Shown: positions 44,192 to 55,700 of the stretch, in pieces
Position numbering within the stretch: position 1 is the first letter of the stretch
How the letters are laid out: each line of letters starts with the position of its first letter
Assembly (NCBI RefSeq): GCF_000611645.1
Contig: NW_014013625.1
Location: 29,041-93,040, forward strand
Direction: 5' to 3'
DNA length: 64,000 nt
From: Monoraphidium neglectum
Taxonomy: Eukaryota; Chlorophyta; Chlorophyceae; Sphaeropleales; Selenastraceae
Notes under the pieces: generated by a model
The model's database searches: none
Seen by the model: the letters and a program-made list of their open reading frames with translations, nothing else
Told to the model about the DNA's origin: nothing
Program-made: the position numbers and the translations under genes

Positions 44192-47100
44192 ATGAATTGG
44201 TCTTTGTTCGTGTGTGCTGCCTCTGCTGGGGAGACTTGGCAAGCAGTACCCTTAATTAGCCTCCACTTCCCCGTGTTGGCTTATGTGTTTTGGTGCAATA
44301 TTTGGGCATTAACAGTGACTCTCGCAGTATTAGCTGCAGTAGGATCCCATGTTCAAAACCATGCAAAAGCACTGGCAGGTAACACTGCGATCACGGGCTT
44401 GCGTAAAGCGATCAGCCTTTTTTGGCACAACCAAACTTTGGAGCGTGTTCAGCTGAAAAGCCGTTCCTTAAGTTTGCGCGGCTCTGGAAACATGGCAGAA
44501 CCTACCAATCGTTTGACTTCTGCGTGGGTTTTCCAAAACAATGTTCAAAGAAAAACTACCGGTGTATGGCTTGTGGTGGTGCGCCGTTGCGCTGTTATAC
44601 ATGCTGTGGGAGAAATAACCACCTGCACAGTCTTCGCAAAAAGAAAGTCATAAATTTCTTTTTTGCAGTAAAGCACTTTCTCGGGATGCCGCCAAAACGG
44701 AGTCCTAAGCGAGAATGAAAGCCGGGGTGAGGAGGGCCACCAAAGTGGCCCTCGAGCGAGCAAATCTCATATTCCAACAATTGGAAACACTCGGCAAGCT
44801 AAAATTGATATGGCCAAAAAATTGTAAAAAAATGAACCTGATAAATATGTGGTCCGTGATAAAGCCACACTCCAATCTATAACTCGCCTTAGAGATTGGA
44901 TGACACAAGGGTTTCTCTTCCGCACCACGAGAGAACCCAGCGAAGATTAGTGAATCTGGATCCACCCGATGGGAAAGATCTACGGGAGCCTAAGTCAATA
45001 CTTTGCATGCATAACGGAACTACGGGACTGCCTGAGGGTTTTTATTACAAATATCAACCCATACATTCTCTAGAACTCGTTCTTAGAAGACTTATACAAA
45101 ATATAAGATTACCTAGTAATAAAAAACGTCTATAGGAAATAATTCCTTGAAAACGAACGAAAGTCCCTCAGGGAACGGAGCTCTGATAAAAATAGGGAGA
45201 ATGATGAGTAACGCCACCCGCACAGGATAAAACCTGTGCTCCCGAAGGAGAGCAGGATAGTTAAAAGAAATAACCTTTTGCTTAACTATCCGGCGAGCCG
45301 TATGAATTGAAAGGTTCACGTACGGTTCTGAGGGCAGTTTGATAACCCTAAAGGGCGGATATCCTAAACGACCCCCTAGGGCCCCGGGGGACCTTAGGTC
45401 CCCGGGCCCTCGTCGTTCAGCCCCAATGAGTTCGACCATGCACAGCATGGACGAGGGCCGCCTTAGCGGCCCTAGACAACCCTAAGGACATCCTTCTGAC
45501 CCCTACCTTTTTAGCATCTTGCTAACAAGCAATTTATTTGGACTAGTGCCGCTGTGTCAAGCGATCACTGGTCAAGCAGGAACCACATTAGGTTTCAGCT
45601 TAGCACTGCTCACAGGAATTACTTATGCAGGGATTCAACGTCAAGGAATGCGCTTTGTCAAACTGTTTTTGCCCAGTGGTCCTAGTTGGCCAATGGCTCC
45701 GGTTTTTGTGTTATTGGAGTCCATTAGCTATGCTTTTCGAGGTGTGCTGTTGTGCTGTTGGTGCGTGCTGTGAACGAAAGTTCACCTACACTGTTTTCGT
45801 ATTTTTGTAGTCAAGCACTTCCCTGAATGCCACTGAAAACAGTGGAGTTCAAAGCGGGATTGAAAGTCACGTGAGTGATGAGGGCCTTAGGGACTAAAGA
45901 CCTTCGGACTCCAGGCCTTTGTTTCGGGGGCTTTTAGGTTCCTTAGGAACCAACGGCCGAGGGTCTTGGGACACCCTAGTGTCCCAAGGCCCTCGGTCCT
46001 ATAGACCCTAAGGGCCAACAAAGTGCCCTCTAATTGTCACAACAATCGTTGGCGAGCTAGCGTCGGTAAGGCAAAGTTAATAAACCTGAATTAATATGGC
46101 ATCCGTAATAAAGCATGGCGGTAATTCATACTTGGATGCCGTCAAAGACGGCCTAGAGGGCCTTTAGGGTCTAAAGAGCCACTTTGGTGGCTTAAGGTCA
46201 TTAAAGATGGCCTTCTAGGAACCCCGGGCCCCTAAGGGGGCCCTCTCCGCCAAAGCGGTCCGTGGGACACTAAAGTGTCGAGCCACCTTTGGTGGCTAGA
46301 GGTCCCTAAAGACCCTCGACCCTGGGCCCCAAGGCCCCGGGGGACCCGCGAGGCTAGGGTCGGGAGGCCCTCGACATTGACATCTACGATGTCCGAGTCA
46401 TCAACCATGGCTAGCTATGGTCGTTAGCTAGAACATCTTAGATGCACGAGCCACCTAAGGTGGCTAGCCCGTCGAAGACGGCCTAAGGCATCAAGTATGT
46501 GCTTCACGAACAAGTTCATGAAGTAGTTTCTCCCTTAAGAATTATTTGACACATGGTTACCCTACGCTCGAAAAGGGTAATATAGCGAAGATAGTGCATT
46601 GTGAGCCACCCCAGTGGTCGGAGACATGGACCATGAGCAGGGCCACTAAGGTGGCTTGGACATCATGGATGTGGGGGCCGTCGACCACGGCCGGAACATC
46701 TCTGATGTTCCGCCATCTATGATGGCAAGACGTCCTAGACGTCTTGTCCGTCAAAGACGGCCTCGGCCGTCTTTGACGGCCTAAGGAACCCTTAGGAACC
46801 AACGGCCACCCCACCAGAGGTGGCGAGTGGTCCTAGCTATGGCTTATAGCCTAAGAGCTACCTAGCGGGATAGCTAAAACATACAGGTGCCTAACCCGAA
46901 TGAACACACGAACAACGGAACTACAAAATTGCCTAAGGATATGGTTGATGTTCTAAAGAACATCAAGGAATAACTTCATCTGCCAAAGCGCATGAAGGCA
47001 CAACTTCATAAACTTGTTTATGAAGCGACGAAAGTCCTATGGGAAGGAGCGATTATAGTAGGGATAAAGTTAGATAACACTAACTGCGCGAAGCCAAACT

Positions 47101-47558
47101 CGTTGGCTTCGGGCTCCCGAAGCAGAGCAGTAAGTCAAATTACATAATATTAGTTTGACATTATGGCGAGCCGTATGAATCGAAAGATTCAAGTACGGTT
47201 CTGAGGGCAGTATTAGGTCCTAAAGATAGCAACTTGAACTCGTTTAGGTAGCTGGTCCATGGACATAACCATCTTCTTCTGACCCCTACCAATCAGTCTG
47301 GGAGTTCGACTTTGGGCAAACATGCTTGCAGGTCATCAACTAATTCATCTAGTAACTGCTTTGGCGTTAGTCCCTGCCCTTTGTGTCAACATCCTTGTTG
47401 GAGCACCTGTGACTGCACTCGCAGCTGGCTTGTTAATGGCACTATCTGGGTTAGAAGCGATTGTTTGCGTGCTGCAAAGCGGAGTGTTTTGTTTGCTCGC
47501 CAGTTTCTACCTTCACGAAGTCCTTAGCCGAAAACAGCCTCTAGCCTCTGGAGTGTCA
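44192..47558 (+). CDS. atp6: ATP synthase subunit a, three exons (complex V)
   Basis: This is the proton-channel subunit of ATP synthase. Exons are 44192-44578, 45507-45741 and 47290-47558, in all 891 nt in frame (296 aa). Joins read GVWLVV|LFSILLTSNLFGLVPL and SYAFR|AISLGVRLWANMLAGH. The essential arginine lies in SLGVRLWANM, and the C-terminal LEAIVCVLQSGVFCLLASFYLHEV is typical. The gene ends at TCA (47556-47558); reading through adds 16 residues into a palindrome. The N-terminal exon is less conserved and contains a hydrophilic segment (RVQLKSRSLSLRGSGNMAEP). Confidence 0.92.
44579..45506 (+). mobile_element. Group II intron atp6-i1, compact and ORF-less
   Basis: Starts GTGCGCCGTTGCGCTG and ends TTCTGACCCCTAC; 0.93 kb. 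Domain V is at 45294-45338. It is nearly identical over long stretches to cox3-i1 (for example the AACGAAAGTCCCTCAGGGAA and GGGAGAATGATGAGTAACGC blocks) and lacks most palindrome insertions. Confidence 0.93.
45742..47289 (+). mobile_element. Group II intron atp6-i2, ORF-less, repeat-expanded
   Basis: Starts GTGTGCTGTTGTGCTG and ends TTCTGACCCCTAC. Domain V is at 47166-47210. The first bases deviate from the GTGCGC consensus, but the reading frame across the junction is exact. Palindrome clusters lie at 45890-46010, 46140-46480 and 46600-46850. Confidence 0.88.
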
Positions 47559-47781
47559 TCTAACTGCCTATCTTCAATTTCAATATCTAGGTTTTATGGG
47601 CTTTAGGGCCTAAAGGCCGAGGGCCACCTAAGTGGCCCTCGTGCATAAAAGATATGCTTGGTGCTTTTGAAGGGCATCAAGCATATTTTTAACTGTTCGT
47701 CGTCATGAACTTGTTGACGAAGTATGTTCTGCATTGTTTTCGCGTAATGTAGTAAAGCACTAAGTACGAAAGAACAGAACA

Positions 47782-47855
47782 GGGGGTGTAGCACAGATGG
47801 TTAGCGCGATGGCCTGTCAAGCCATAGGCCGCGGGTTCAAGTCCCGTCACTCCCG
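47782..47855 (+). tRNA. trnD(guc): tRNA-Asp(GUC)
   Basis: Acceptor GGGGGTG/CACTCCC, anticodon stem ATGGC/GCCAT with loop CTGTCAA (anticodon GTC), and T arm GCGGG-TTCAAGT-CCCGT, with G discriminator. Confidence 0.93.
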
Positions 47856-47886
47856 CTCGGGGTCTTTGGCTTAGAGTCCATAGAGT

Positions 47887-48009
47887 GTGCCCTTGTGCTG
47901 TTGTTTATGCCGTTAGTTAAAAAAAACAATCCTTCATGCCTAGCTATGGTCGTAACGCTAGAACCAATGAACCTCGGTCATCCCAATGGACGTTTCTTCT
48001 GACTCCTAC
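47887..48009 (+). mobile_element. Collapsed group II intron remnant between trnD and rns_a
   Basis: A 5'-end-like sequence (GTGTGCCCTTGTGCTGTTG) and a 3'-end-like sequence (TTCTTCTGACTCCTAC) of the local intron family lie only about 120 nt apart. No domain V lies between them. It is either a deletion derivative or the two outer ends of something no longer able to splice. Confidence 0.5.
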
Positions 48010-48049
48010 TTTAAAGTGTTCCCACACAAACTCTAAAGAAATTCCAAAG

Positions 48050-49241
48050 AACTTAAAGGGTTTGAACCTGGCCCTGCTCGAACGCGTGCAGGCGGTCTAA
48101 CACATGCAAGTGATGGGGTTTTGGTTTGGATTTTAACCAAAACCAAAACCAAAACCCCACGCGCCCGGGTGCGTAATGACCGGTTATTCTTGCTTTTTCA
48201 AGGGTTATTCCTTTTAAAGGTGTGTTGTAAAAGCTTCTCCCAGGCCTCAAAGAGAAGCCATTTGAAAGCTTTTGGTTTTGAAAAAACCCAGAGTTCTCAA
48301 AGAAGCACGCCTGAAAGATAGAGTTCGAAAAAGCAAAAAACCGGTTTGGATTAGGTAGTTGGGCAAGGTGACAGCTTCCCAAGCCCTGGATCCATAGCCT
48401 CCCTTAACGGGGGATGGCCACAACGGAACTGAAACAAGGTCCGTACATTTTTTGGCAGCAGTGAAGAATCTTTGACAATGGGCGCAAGCCTGATCAAGCT
48501 AGCCTGTGAAAAGGACTTTTATGAACCGAAAAAGTCAACAACAGAAGGCCTTTGGCTGTAAACTTTGGCCCATGGAGTTTTATCGAGAAATATCTCCACG
48601 GTTTTCCCCGACTAACTCTGTGCCAGCAGTCGCGGTAAGACAGAGGGGGATAGTGTTGAGCATCTGGACTAGGCCTAAAGCGCGGGTAGGTGGTTCAGGA
48701 ACCTTTCTTAAACTCCCTCGACGGGTCGAGGCTCTTGAGAAAGACTCTTGAACTCGAGTCTATGCTAAGGGTAGGAGAACAGCTCAAGGAGCGGTAGAAT
48801 GTAAGCATATGGGCGTGAATGCCAACGGCGAAGGCACCTACCTTTCTAAGACTGACGCCGAGCCGCGGAAGCGTGGTGCACCAAATGGGATTAGAGACCC
48901 CTGTAGTCCACGCCGTCAACGATGAGTGTGAAATTTGGTTGTGGGTTCTCTTTTATAGCGAGGTCCATCTTTGATGGACGAGGGACGCGACCGCGGCCCC
49001 TCGTGTCGTCTTCGACGAACCAGTTATGACAGATTGCTCTACAACCAAGTTTGAGCCAATTGCGGAAACACTTCGCCTGGGGAGTAAGGTCGCAAGACTG
49101 AAACTCAAAGGTATAAGCTGCCGGGTAGACCGGCGGTGGAACATAGCGGTAGAATCGAAACACCGCGAAACACCTCACCACTCCTTGAATGCAAAAATAA
49201 CCACTTATTGTGAGAATTTCTCAGGTGACTTTTGTCACCTG
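48050..49241 (+). rRNA. rns_a: Small-subunit rRNA fragment a (5' and central domains)
   Basis: SSU landmarks occur in order: GGTTTGAACCTGGCC (5' end), GGTCTAACACATGCAAG, GTGCCAGCAGTCGCGGTAA (530 loop, 48620), GGATTAGAGACCCCTGTAGTCC (790 loop, 48889) and GAAACTCAAAG near 49102 in the 900-region. The fragment ends in the variable region near E. coli 1000. A palindromic insert (48958-49017) lies in the hairpin around E. coli 840, between arms GGTTGT and ACAACC. A sequence resembling an intron 5' end starts at 49242. Confidence 0.9.
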
Positions 49242-50935
49242 TGTGCGTCCTTAGGCTGTTGTTTTATGTTATGACTGAAAACTCATTTGGATGCTCGCTA
49301 GGTCATCTTTAATGACCTAGAGAGCATCAAGCATGCCTAAGAGGCACCCCACCAGAGGTGGCTAGTGGCCGTTTGTGAACTTATTCATAAGATGTGACTT
49401 TTACGCGCTTTTGCGCATAAAGCAGGGCCTTAGGGCCTAAAGGCCCTCGCCCTCTAGGGGCCCCTAGGGAGCTCTCGCCTTGACGATCTAAAAGTCATCA
49501 AGCATGTTCCTGATGCCTTTCAAGTCAAGAGGGCATCCGTTTTTGCTGATGTTCTAAAGAACATCAGTATTTCCTGATGCTTGCTAAATCATCTTCTATG
49601 ATCTAGAGAGCATGAACCAGAGCCTAGACTGTTGGTGTGTTATGAAGTTGTTTATAAGGTTTGGTGTTGACTGTTGGTTGTAATGAAATTGTTTATGAGA
49701 GATTTCATCTTTGTTCAAGGAGCATTTGTTCAAGGAGCATTTCGTTCATGAACAAGTTCAGGAAGCAGGGCCTTAGGACCTAAAGGGCCGAAGGCCGAGG
49801 GTCTTTAGATCCTAAGGGCCTTCACACGCCCTAGGGCCTAAAAGCCCTAGCGCATGAAGCATCTCTCTGATTGTTTGTTTATCTTCATGAATTTGTTTAT
49901 GAGGTATTGGATGTACCTCTTTGTTTTTTCTTGACTAGCGTCGCAATAAACACGTTCATTAGGTTTTTTTTTATGAACACGTTCATGATACGAGGCTTTG
50001 GCAGTTCGTCAAGTATTTCCCAGATGTTTTTTAGAACATCGACCATTTCCAAGATGCAAGCATCAAGCATTATTTTCATGCGCTAAGGCGCATAAAGCAT
50101 GTCCCGGATGTTTGCTAGGGCCGCGGTCGCGGCGAAGGCCCCCCTTAGGGCCCCTAGGGTTTAAAGGCCCTCGGATCCCCTAGAGCCCCCTTAGGGGCTC
50201 TAGAAGGCTATCTTTAATGGCCTTAGCCCGTCAAAGACGGCTTAGCTATGGTTGATAGCTCGACATCGTAGATGTTCAAGCCACTTTAGGTGGCTAAGCC
50301 ACCTAAAGATGGCTCGTCAGCGACCATGGCTAGCTATGGTCGCTAGCTAGAACATCTAAGATGTCCGAGCCACCTAAGGTGACTAGCCCGTCAAAGACGG
50401 CCGAGCTATCTTTAGATGGCTGAGGACATCTTAGATGGCTAGCTATCAAAGATAGCTCGACATCTATGATGTCGAGCCACCTAAGGTGGCTAGGCCGTCG
50501 AAGACGGCCTAGGGCCACTAAGGTGGCGAGGGCCCCCTGAGGGGCCCTAAGGCCAGAGGCCTTCGGGTTCCCCCCCGAAGGTCATTAAAAATGGCCTTAG
50601 CCATCTCTGATGACGGGGACATCAAAGATGTCGAGCCATCTTTGATGGCTAGCCCGTCAAAGACGGGCTATCGCCGTATGGTGCGAAAGTTTCACGTACA
50701 GTTCTGAGGACAGTCTTAGCTCCTAAAGAGATCATCTCTCTATGGGCTCTTTTTTGGATTTTATTCTGTATTGAATTAAAATTTCATAAAAATTCTTCTT
50801 GGTACTTTGATTTTTCTGTGAATGGGTATTCTTATAGGAATAGTCATTGGAATTGAAATTTTCATAAAACTCTGGTAGAATTCTGGTAAAATTCTGGTAG
50901 AAATTTCTGTTCCGATCAGACTTTTCAAAGGTTGA
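49242..50935. mobile_element. Orphan group II intron parts and palindromes after rns_a
   Basis: The 5' portion starts GTGTGCGTCC and has the CTGTTGTTTTATGTTATGA block. A degenerate domain V (TCGCCGTATGG...CACGTACAGTTC) lies at 50671-50714, but I see no clear CTGACCCCTAC 3' end before trnN. Between them are TTCATGAAC-type and GC palindromes. It may be a decayed intron or the 5' half of a discontinuous rns intron. Confidence 0.5.
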
Positions 50936-51007
50936 TCTCCAATAGCTCAGGGGTAGAGCGCCAGACTGTTAATCTGTGGGTCGTTCGTTCAATTCGAACT
51001 TGGAGAG
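50936..51007 (+). tRNA. trnN(guu): tRNA-Asn(GUU)
   Basis: Acceptor TCTCCAA/TTGGAGA, D arm GCTC-AGGGGTA-GAGC, anticodon loop CTGTTAA (anticodon GTT), and T arm GTTCG-TTCAATT-CGAAC. An intron-5'-end-like GGTGCGCTGTTGCGGTGTTG follows 11 nt later. Confidence 0.92.
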
Positions 51008-51762
51008 TGCTTTTTTTCTGGTGCGCTGTTGCGGTGTTGAAAACAAACCGCTACCCGACTAAATCTTAAAGCTCCTAATCAAAAGACTACGAACTTTTTA
51101 TTTACGAAAAGAGTTTTCTCAAATAAAATGTAAAGGTCAATAATTGTGGAAGCACAGCCTTGCCACATAGAATCAACCTTGACCACGCAACAATTCTAGA
51201 ATATTCCTAATCTGTTTTCTTTAAGAATTTTGGATGAAATTCTCAACAATCATTGCCAGATGTTCTCTAGGGCCATTTAAGATGGCTAAAGCCACTAAGG
51301 TGGCTTTCGGGGGGACCCCGAAGGCCTCTGGCCTTAGGGCCCCTTTAGGGGGCCCTCGAGGCCGCTTTGGCGGCCCCTAGAGGGCCGACAGAGCGGCCGA
51401 GGGCCATCTGTGATGACCCTCGTCATTTTGGATGACCTAACAAACATCGACCATATCCTTTACAAACAACAGAAGCAAACTGTGGTAGTGTCTCCATGAC
51501 CTGAAAATCGGCTGTGCTGGTACAAGGGCCATCAAAGTAGCTGAGGGCCTCGTTGGTTCCTTTAGGAACCAAAGGCGAGGGCCCCTTAGGAGCCCTAGAG
51601 GGGGACGAGGGCCTGCCGGCTCTAGCCCGTCGAAGACGGCCTAGCCATCAAAAATGGCGAGGGCCGCTCAAGTGGCCCTAGACAGCGACCGTGTCTACTG
51701 CGCCACTAAGGTGGCGCGGAGGGCCTTTGGCCCTCGGGTCGAGGTTTTGTCAAAGTCACTCT
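51008..51762. repeat. Spacer trnN-nad3
   Basis: It starts with an orphan intron-like 5' end (about 51018-51040). AT-rich sequence and dense GC palindromes (51265-51440, 51525-51740) follow. No gene is visible. Confidence 0.6.
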
Positions 51763-52116
51763 ATGATTGAGTACTTAGGTGTCATCGTCTATTTTATGGT
51801 AGCGACTGTTTTGGGTGTTGTGATGTTTTGGGCAGCAACTCAATGCTCTTCTCAACGTTTGGACCTGGAAAAACTGACGGCTTACGAGTGCGGTTATGAC
51901 GCTTTTGGAGAAGCGCGTTCTCCTTTTGATGTGGGTTTTTACTTGGTTGCTATCCTATTTCTTGTTTTTGACCTGGAAGTAGCCTTTTTAATTCCTTGGG
52001 CTCTCGGAGGAGTGCTTTCTGGTTGGGCTGGTCTTGCCGCTCTGCTCTTATTCTTAGCTGTTCTTGTGGTTGGCTTCGTGTATGAATGGGGGAAAGGCGC
52101 TTTGGACTGGAATTCA
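51763..52116 (+). CDS. nad3: NADH dehydrogenase subunit 3 (complex I)
   Basis: This small membrane subunit of complex I has 117 residues and three helices. The conserved loop KLTAYECGYDAFGEARSPFDVGFYLVAILFLVFDLEVAFLIPW is clear, including the Cys of the A/D-transition loop (YECGYD). The gene ends at TCA (52114-52116), just after YEWGKGALDWN; reading through would add four residues to a TAA. The ATG follows a palindrome cluster closely. Confidence 0.95.
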
Positions 52117-52731
52117 CCAGAAACATTGTAAGTCATCAAAGATGCCTAAGGCCGCTTATGCGGCCTTCTAGGGCCCCTAGGAGGCCTTCGCCTTTTGCCC
52201 TCTAGGGACTCCTCCTAAGGGGTCCCTCGCCGAGGGTCGAGGGCCAAAGGCCCTCGGCCTCTAAGGAACCAAAAAGACCACCTTAGTGGCCCTAAACATC
52301 CACTTCATTCAGTTCAACATCTTAGAACATCAAAAATAGCTGGCTATCAAAGATGGCTAAGGCGGGGGCGAGGGCCTAAAAACCCTAAAGGAACCAAAAG
52401 GGTTTTAAGGGCTTAAAGGCGAGGGCCCCCTAAGGGGGCCCTAGGGCCTAAAGGCCCTCTAGGAACCCTTAAGGGGTCTAGGGCCAAAGGCCCTCTAGGG
52501 CCACCAAAGTGGCCCTCGCGGCCGCTTAGGCGGCCCCTCGTCCCCCCCCTGAAGGCCGCCTAAGTGGCCCTAGAGGGCATCAAACCTGTCCTAACAAATT
52601 TTTTGACGCATAGTTTTGTCAGCCCCTTGAGTGTGTTTGAGTAGATTTGAGAGAAGAGAGCTTTGATCTGAATCGAGTTATAAACCTGGAACTTTTGATA
52701 AAGTAAGGGTTTTAAACAATAATGAAAGACC
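52117..52731. repeat. Palindromic spacer nad3-cox3
   Basis: GC palindromes cover 52150-52580. The remaining AT-rich 150 bases directly before cox3 hold no visible gene. Confidence 0.65.
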
Positions 52732-55700
52732 ATGTTCTTGACTGTGCACCGATTTATTGCCAACATTGCGACTTTAAACGCTGCCATCCTAGGAAGTCAG
52801 CGTGTTCAAGTCCTACATGTTTCTAATCAAACCAAAACAAACTCCAAAAACGAAAGCGCGGACGGAAAACATCCATCTCTCTCTGAATTGGGAGAGCATG
52901 GGCCAGCCCACCCAGCTAATCAACATGAAATTCATGCTGAACCAACCAAAGCAGGCTTAGTGTTTCCGCACCCCTACCATTTGGTAGATTTGAGCCCTTG
53001 GCCAGCAATGACCAGTTTATCTCTGCTATGCCTAGCTTGTGGTTTAGTACTCTACTTTCATCAATATCCCGCGGGAGGCTTGTTGCTATGTGTTGCCTTA
53101 GTTACTTTGGCTTATGCGGCGTCTTTGTGGTGGAGAGATGTGATTCGCGAGAGCACTCTAGGATTCCACACGTCTCGAGTCAAAGAGGGATTGCACTTAG
53201 GAATGATCCTCTTCATCGTTTCTGAAGCCGTCTTTTTTGTGGGGGTGCGCCGCCGTGCTGCTATTCATGCCGTGGGAGAAATAACCACCTGCACAGTCTT
53301 CGCATAAAGAGAAATAACAATAAAAAAAAAAAAATAAAAAAAACCCTTTGTTGCAGTAAAGCACTTTCCCGGGATGCCGCCTAATAACGGAGTCCTAAGT
53401 GGGAATGAAAGCCGAGATGGGAGCGAGCCAGCAAATCTCAAAGTCCTAATTAATGGAAGCTTTCGGCGAGCTAATGTTGATATGGCTAAAAAATTGTAAA
53501 AAAATAAACCTGGTAAATTTGTCGTCCGTGATAAAGGCACGCTCCAATCTATAACTCGCCTTAGAGATTGGATGACACATGGGTTTCTCTTTCGACCAAC
53601 GAGAGAACCCCGCGAAGACTAGTGAATCTGGATCCACCTAGCGGGATGGGAAAGACATACAGGGGCCTAAGTCAACATTTTGCATGCATAACGGAACTAC
53701 GGGACTGCCGGAGGAGTTTTATTGGATACCTAGTATCAACCCATACACCCCTCAGAACTCGTTCTAGGAATATATATGCACAATACTAGATTATCAAATA
53801 AAAGCGTAAACAGGAACTTGTTCCATGGAAACGAACGAAAGTCCCTCAGGGAACGGAGCTCTGATAAAAATAGGGAGAATGGTGAGTAACGCCACCCGCA
53901 CAGGATAAAACCTGTGCTCCCGAAGGAGAGCAGGAAAAACTAACAACGAAAGACAAGCAGCCATGAAGCCCCGGTGGTTCTAAGGCCGCTTGGGCGGCCT
54001 TCTAGAGCCCTTAAGAGGGCTCTCGCCTCTGGCCCCATTCGCCACTAGAGAAGGGGGCGGCGGCATGTTCTGTCTTAGTTGAGGAAAATAACATAGAATA
54101 TAACACCCACACACCTCTGATTAGGATTCCGGCGAGCCGTATGAATTGAAAGGTTCACGTACGGTTCTGAGGGCAGATTGATAAACCCTAAAGGGCGGAT
54201 ACCCTAAGCAGCCGACCGGCCGACTTAGCCCTAATGAGTTCGGCCATGTTTATCATGGACGAGGGCCGCCTTAGCGGCCCTAGACTCCCCCAAGGACATC
54301 CTTCTGACCCCTACCTTCTATGGGCCTTTTTGCACGCTGCGTTGATGCCTACTGTCAGCATTGGAATGGCTTGGCCACCTGTAGGGATTGTGCCTGTTGA
54401 TTGGACTCGTCGTCCAAGCTTAAACACTGTTTTGCTAGCGACTTCTTACTTTAGTGCCAACGCAGCGAAGAATGCCATGGACCAGGGCCAAAGAACTGCG
54501 TGCGGGTTGAACTTGCTACTAACTATTGTGCTAGGTGTTCTTTTTACTTTATATCAATATTTAGAGTATAGTAGCGCTGCGTTTACTTTTAGTGACTCCG
54601 TGTTTGGAAGCGCATTTTATCTCTCTACAGGATTCCACGGAATGCACGTTATGATTGGGATCTTTTATCTGGTAGTTTGTTTCTTAACCTTAAAAACCGC
54701 TAGCCCTGGCAAATCCACAGCGTTGGACTTAGCCGTCCTGTATTGGCACTTTGTCGATTTGGTCTGGGTGCTAATTTTAACATTGGTTTACGTGTGGGGG
54801 TGTGCTCTGCGTGCGCTGCTGTGTTGTTGTTTATGTAGTGAATGAGAATTCACCTACACCGTCTTCGCGTTCTTGTAGTGAAGCATTTCCTTAAACGCCG
54901 TTGGAAACGATGGAGTTCAAAGCGGGAATCAAAGCCGTGTGAGTGGCTAGAGCTATTTAATTTAAGTGGCCCTCTAGGCAGCCGCCTTAGGGCCGCCAAA
55001 GGCGGCTGCCTCTGGCGGCCCTCGGGTACCCCCGAGCCCGAAGGCCTTTGGCCTTAGGGCCCCTAAAGGGGCTTTAGGGTCTAAAGACCCTCGACCTAAA
55101 GGTCCGAGGGCCTTTAGGCCCTAGGGCCGCTTTGGCGGCCCTCCGGGGCTCGAAGGTACCTCCGAGGGCCCTGAGGGCCTTTACACCCTAAGCCCTCGCC
55201 ACCTTAGTGGCTCTAGACATCTATGATGTCCGAGGCCTCACCACCTAAATGGCCCTAAAGGTGCCACAAAACTCATTGGCAAGCTACGGTTGGTATGGCT
55301 AAGATAATGAACCTGTTTAATACGTTGTCCGTGAAGAAGCCATTGTAATTCATGCTTTAATGCTCTAAAGTGCACCAAGTATGTCCTTCATGAACTTGTT
55401 CATGAAGCCTCTTCTCAGGAATAATTAGGCACATGGCTTTCCTATGATAGAGGAGCAAAGCTTAGCGAAGATAGTGCACCTGGACCCCCTTTTCCAGATT
55501 ACGCAAACGTACAGGAGCCTAACCTAATAAATCGCATAAACAACGGAACTGCTGGATTGCTTTGATGCACTTTGAGTGCTTCAAGGACATGGTCGATGTT
55601 CTAAAGAACATCTGGGATATCTTTCATGCGCCTTAGCGCATAAAACGCCTGCTTCATGAACTTGCTCATGAAGGCCTTGCTCCGTGCGTCCCAACTCATG

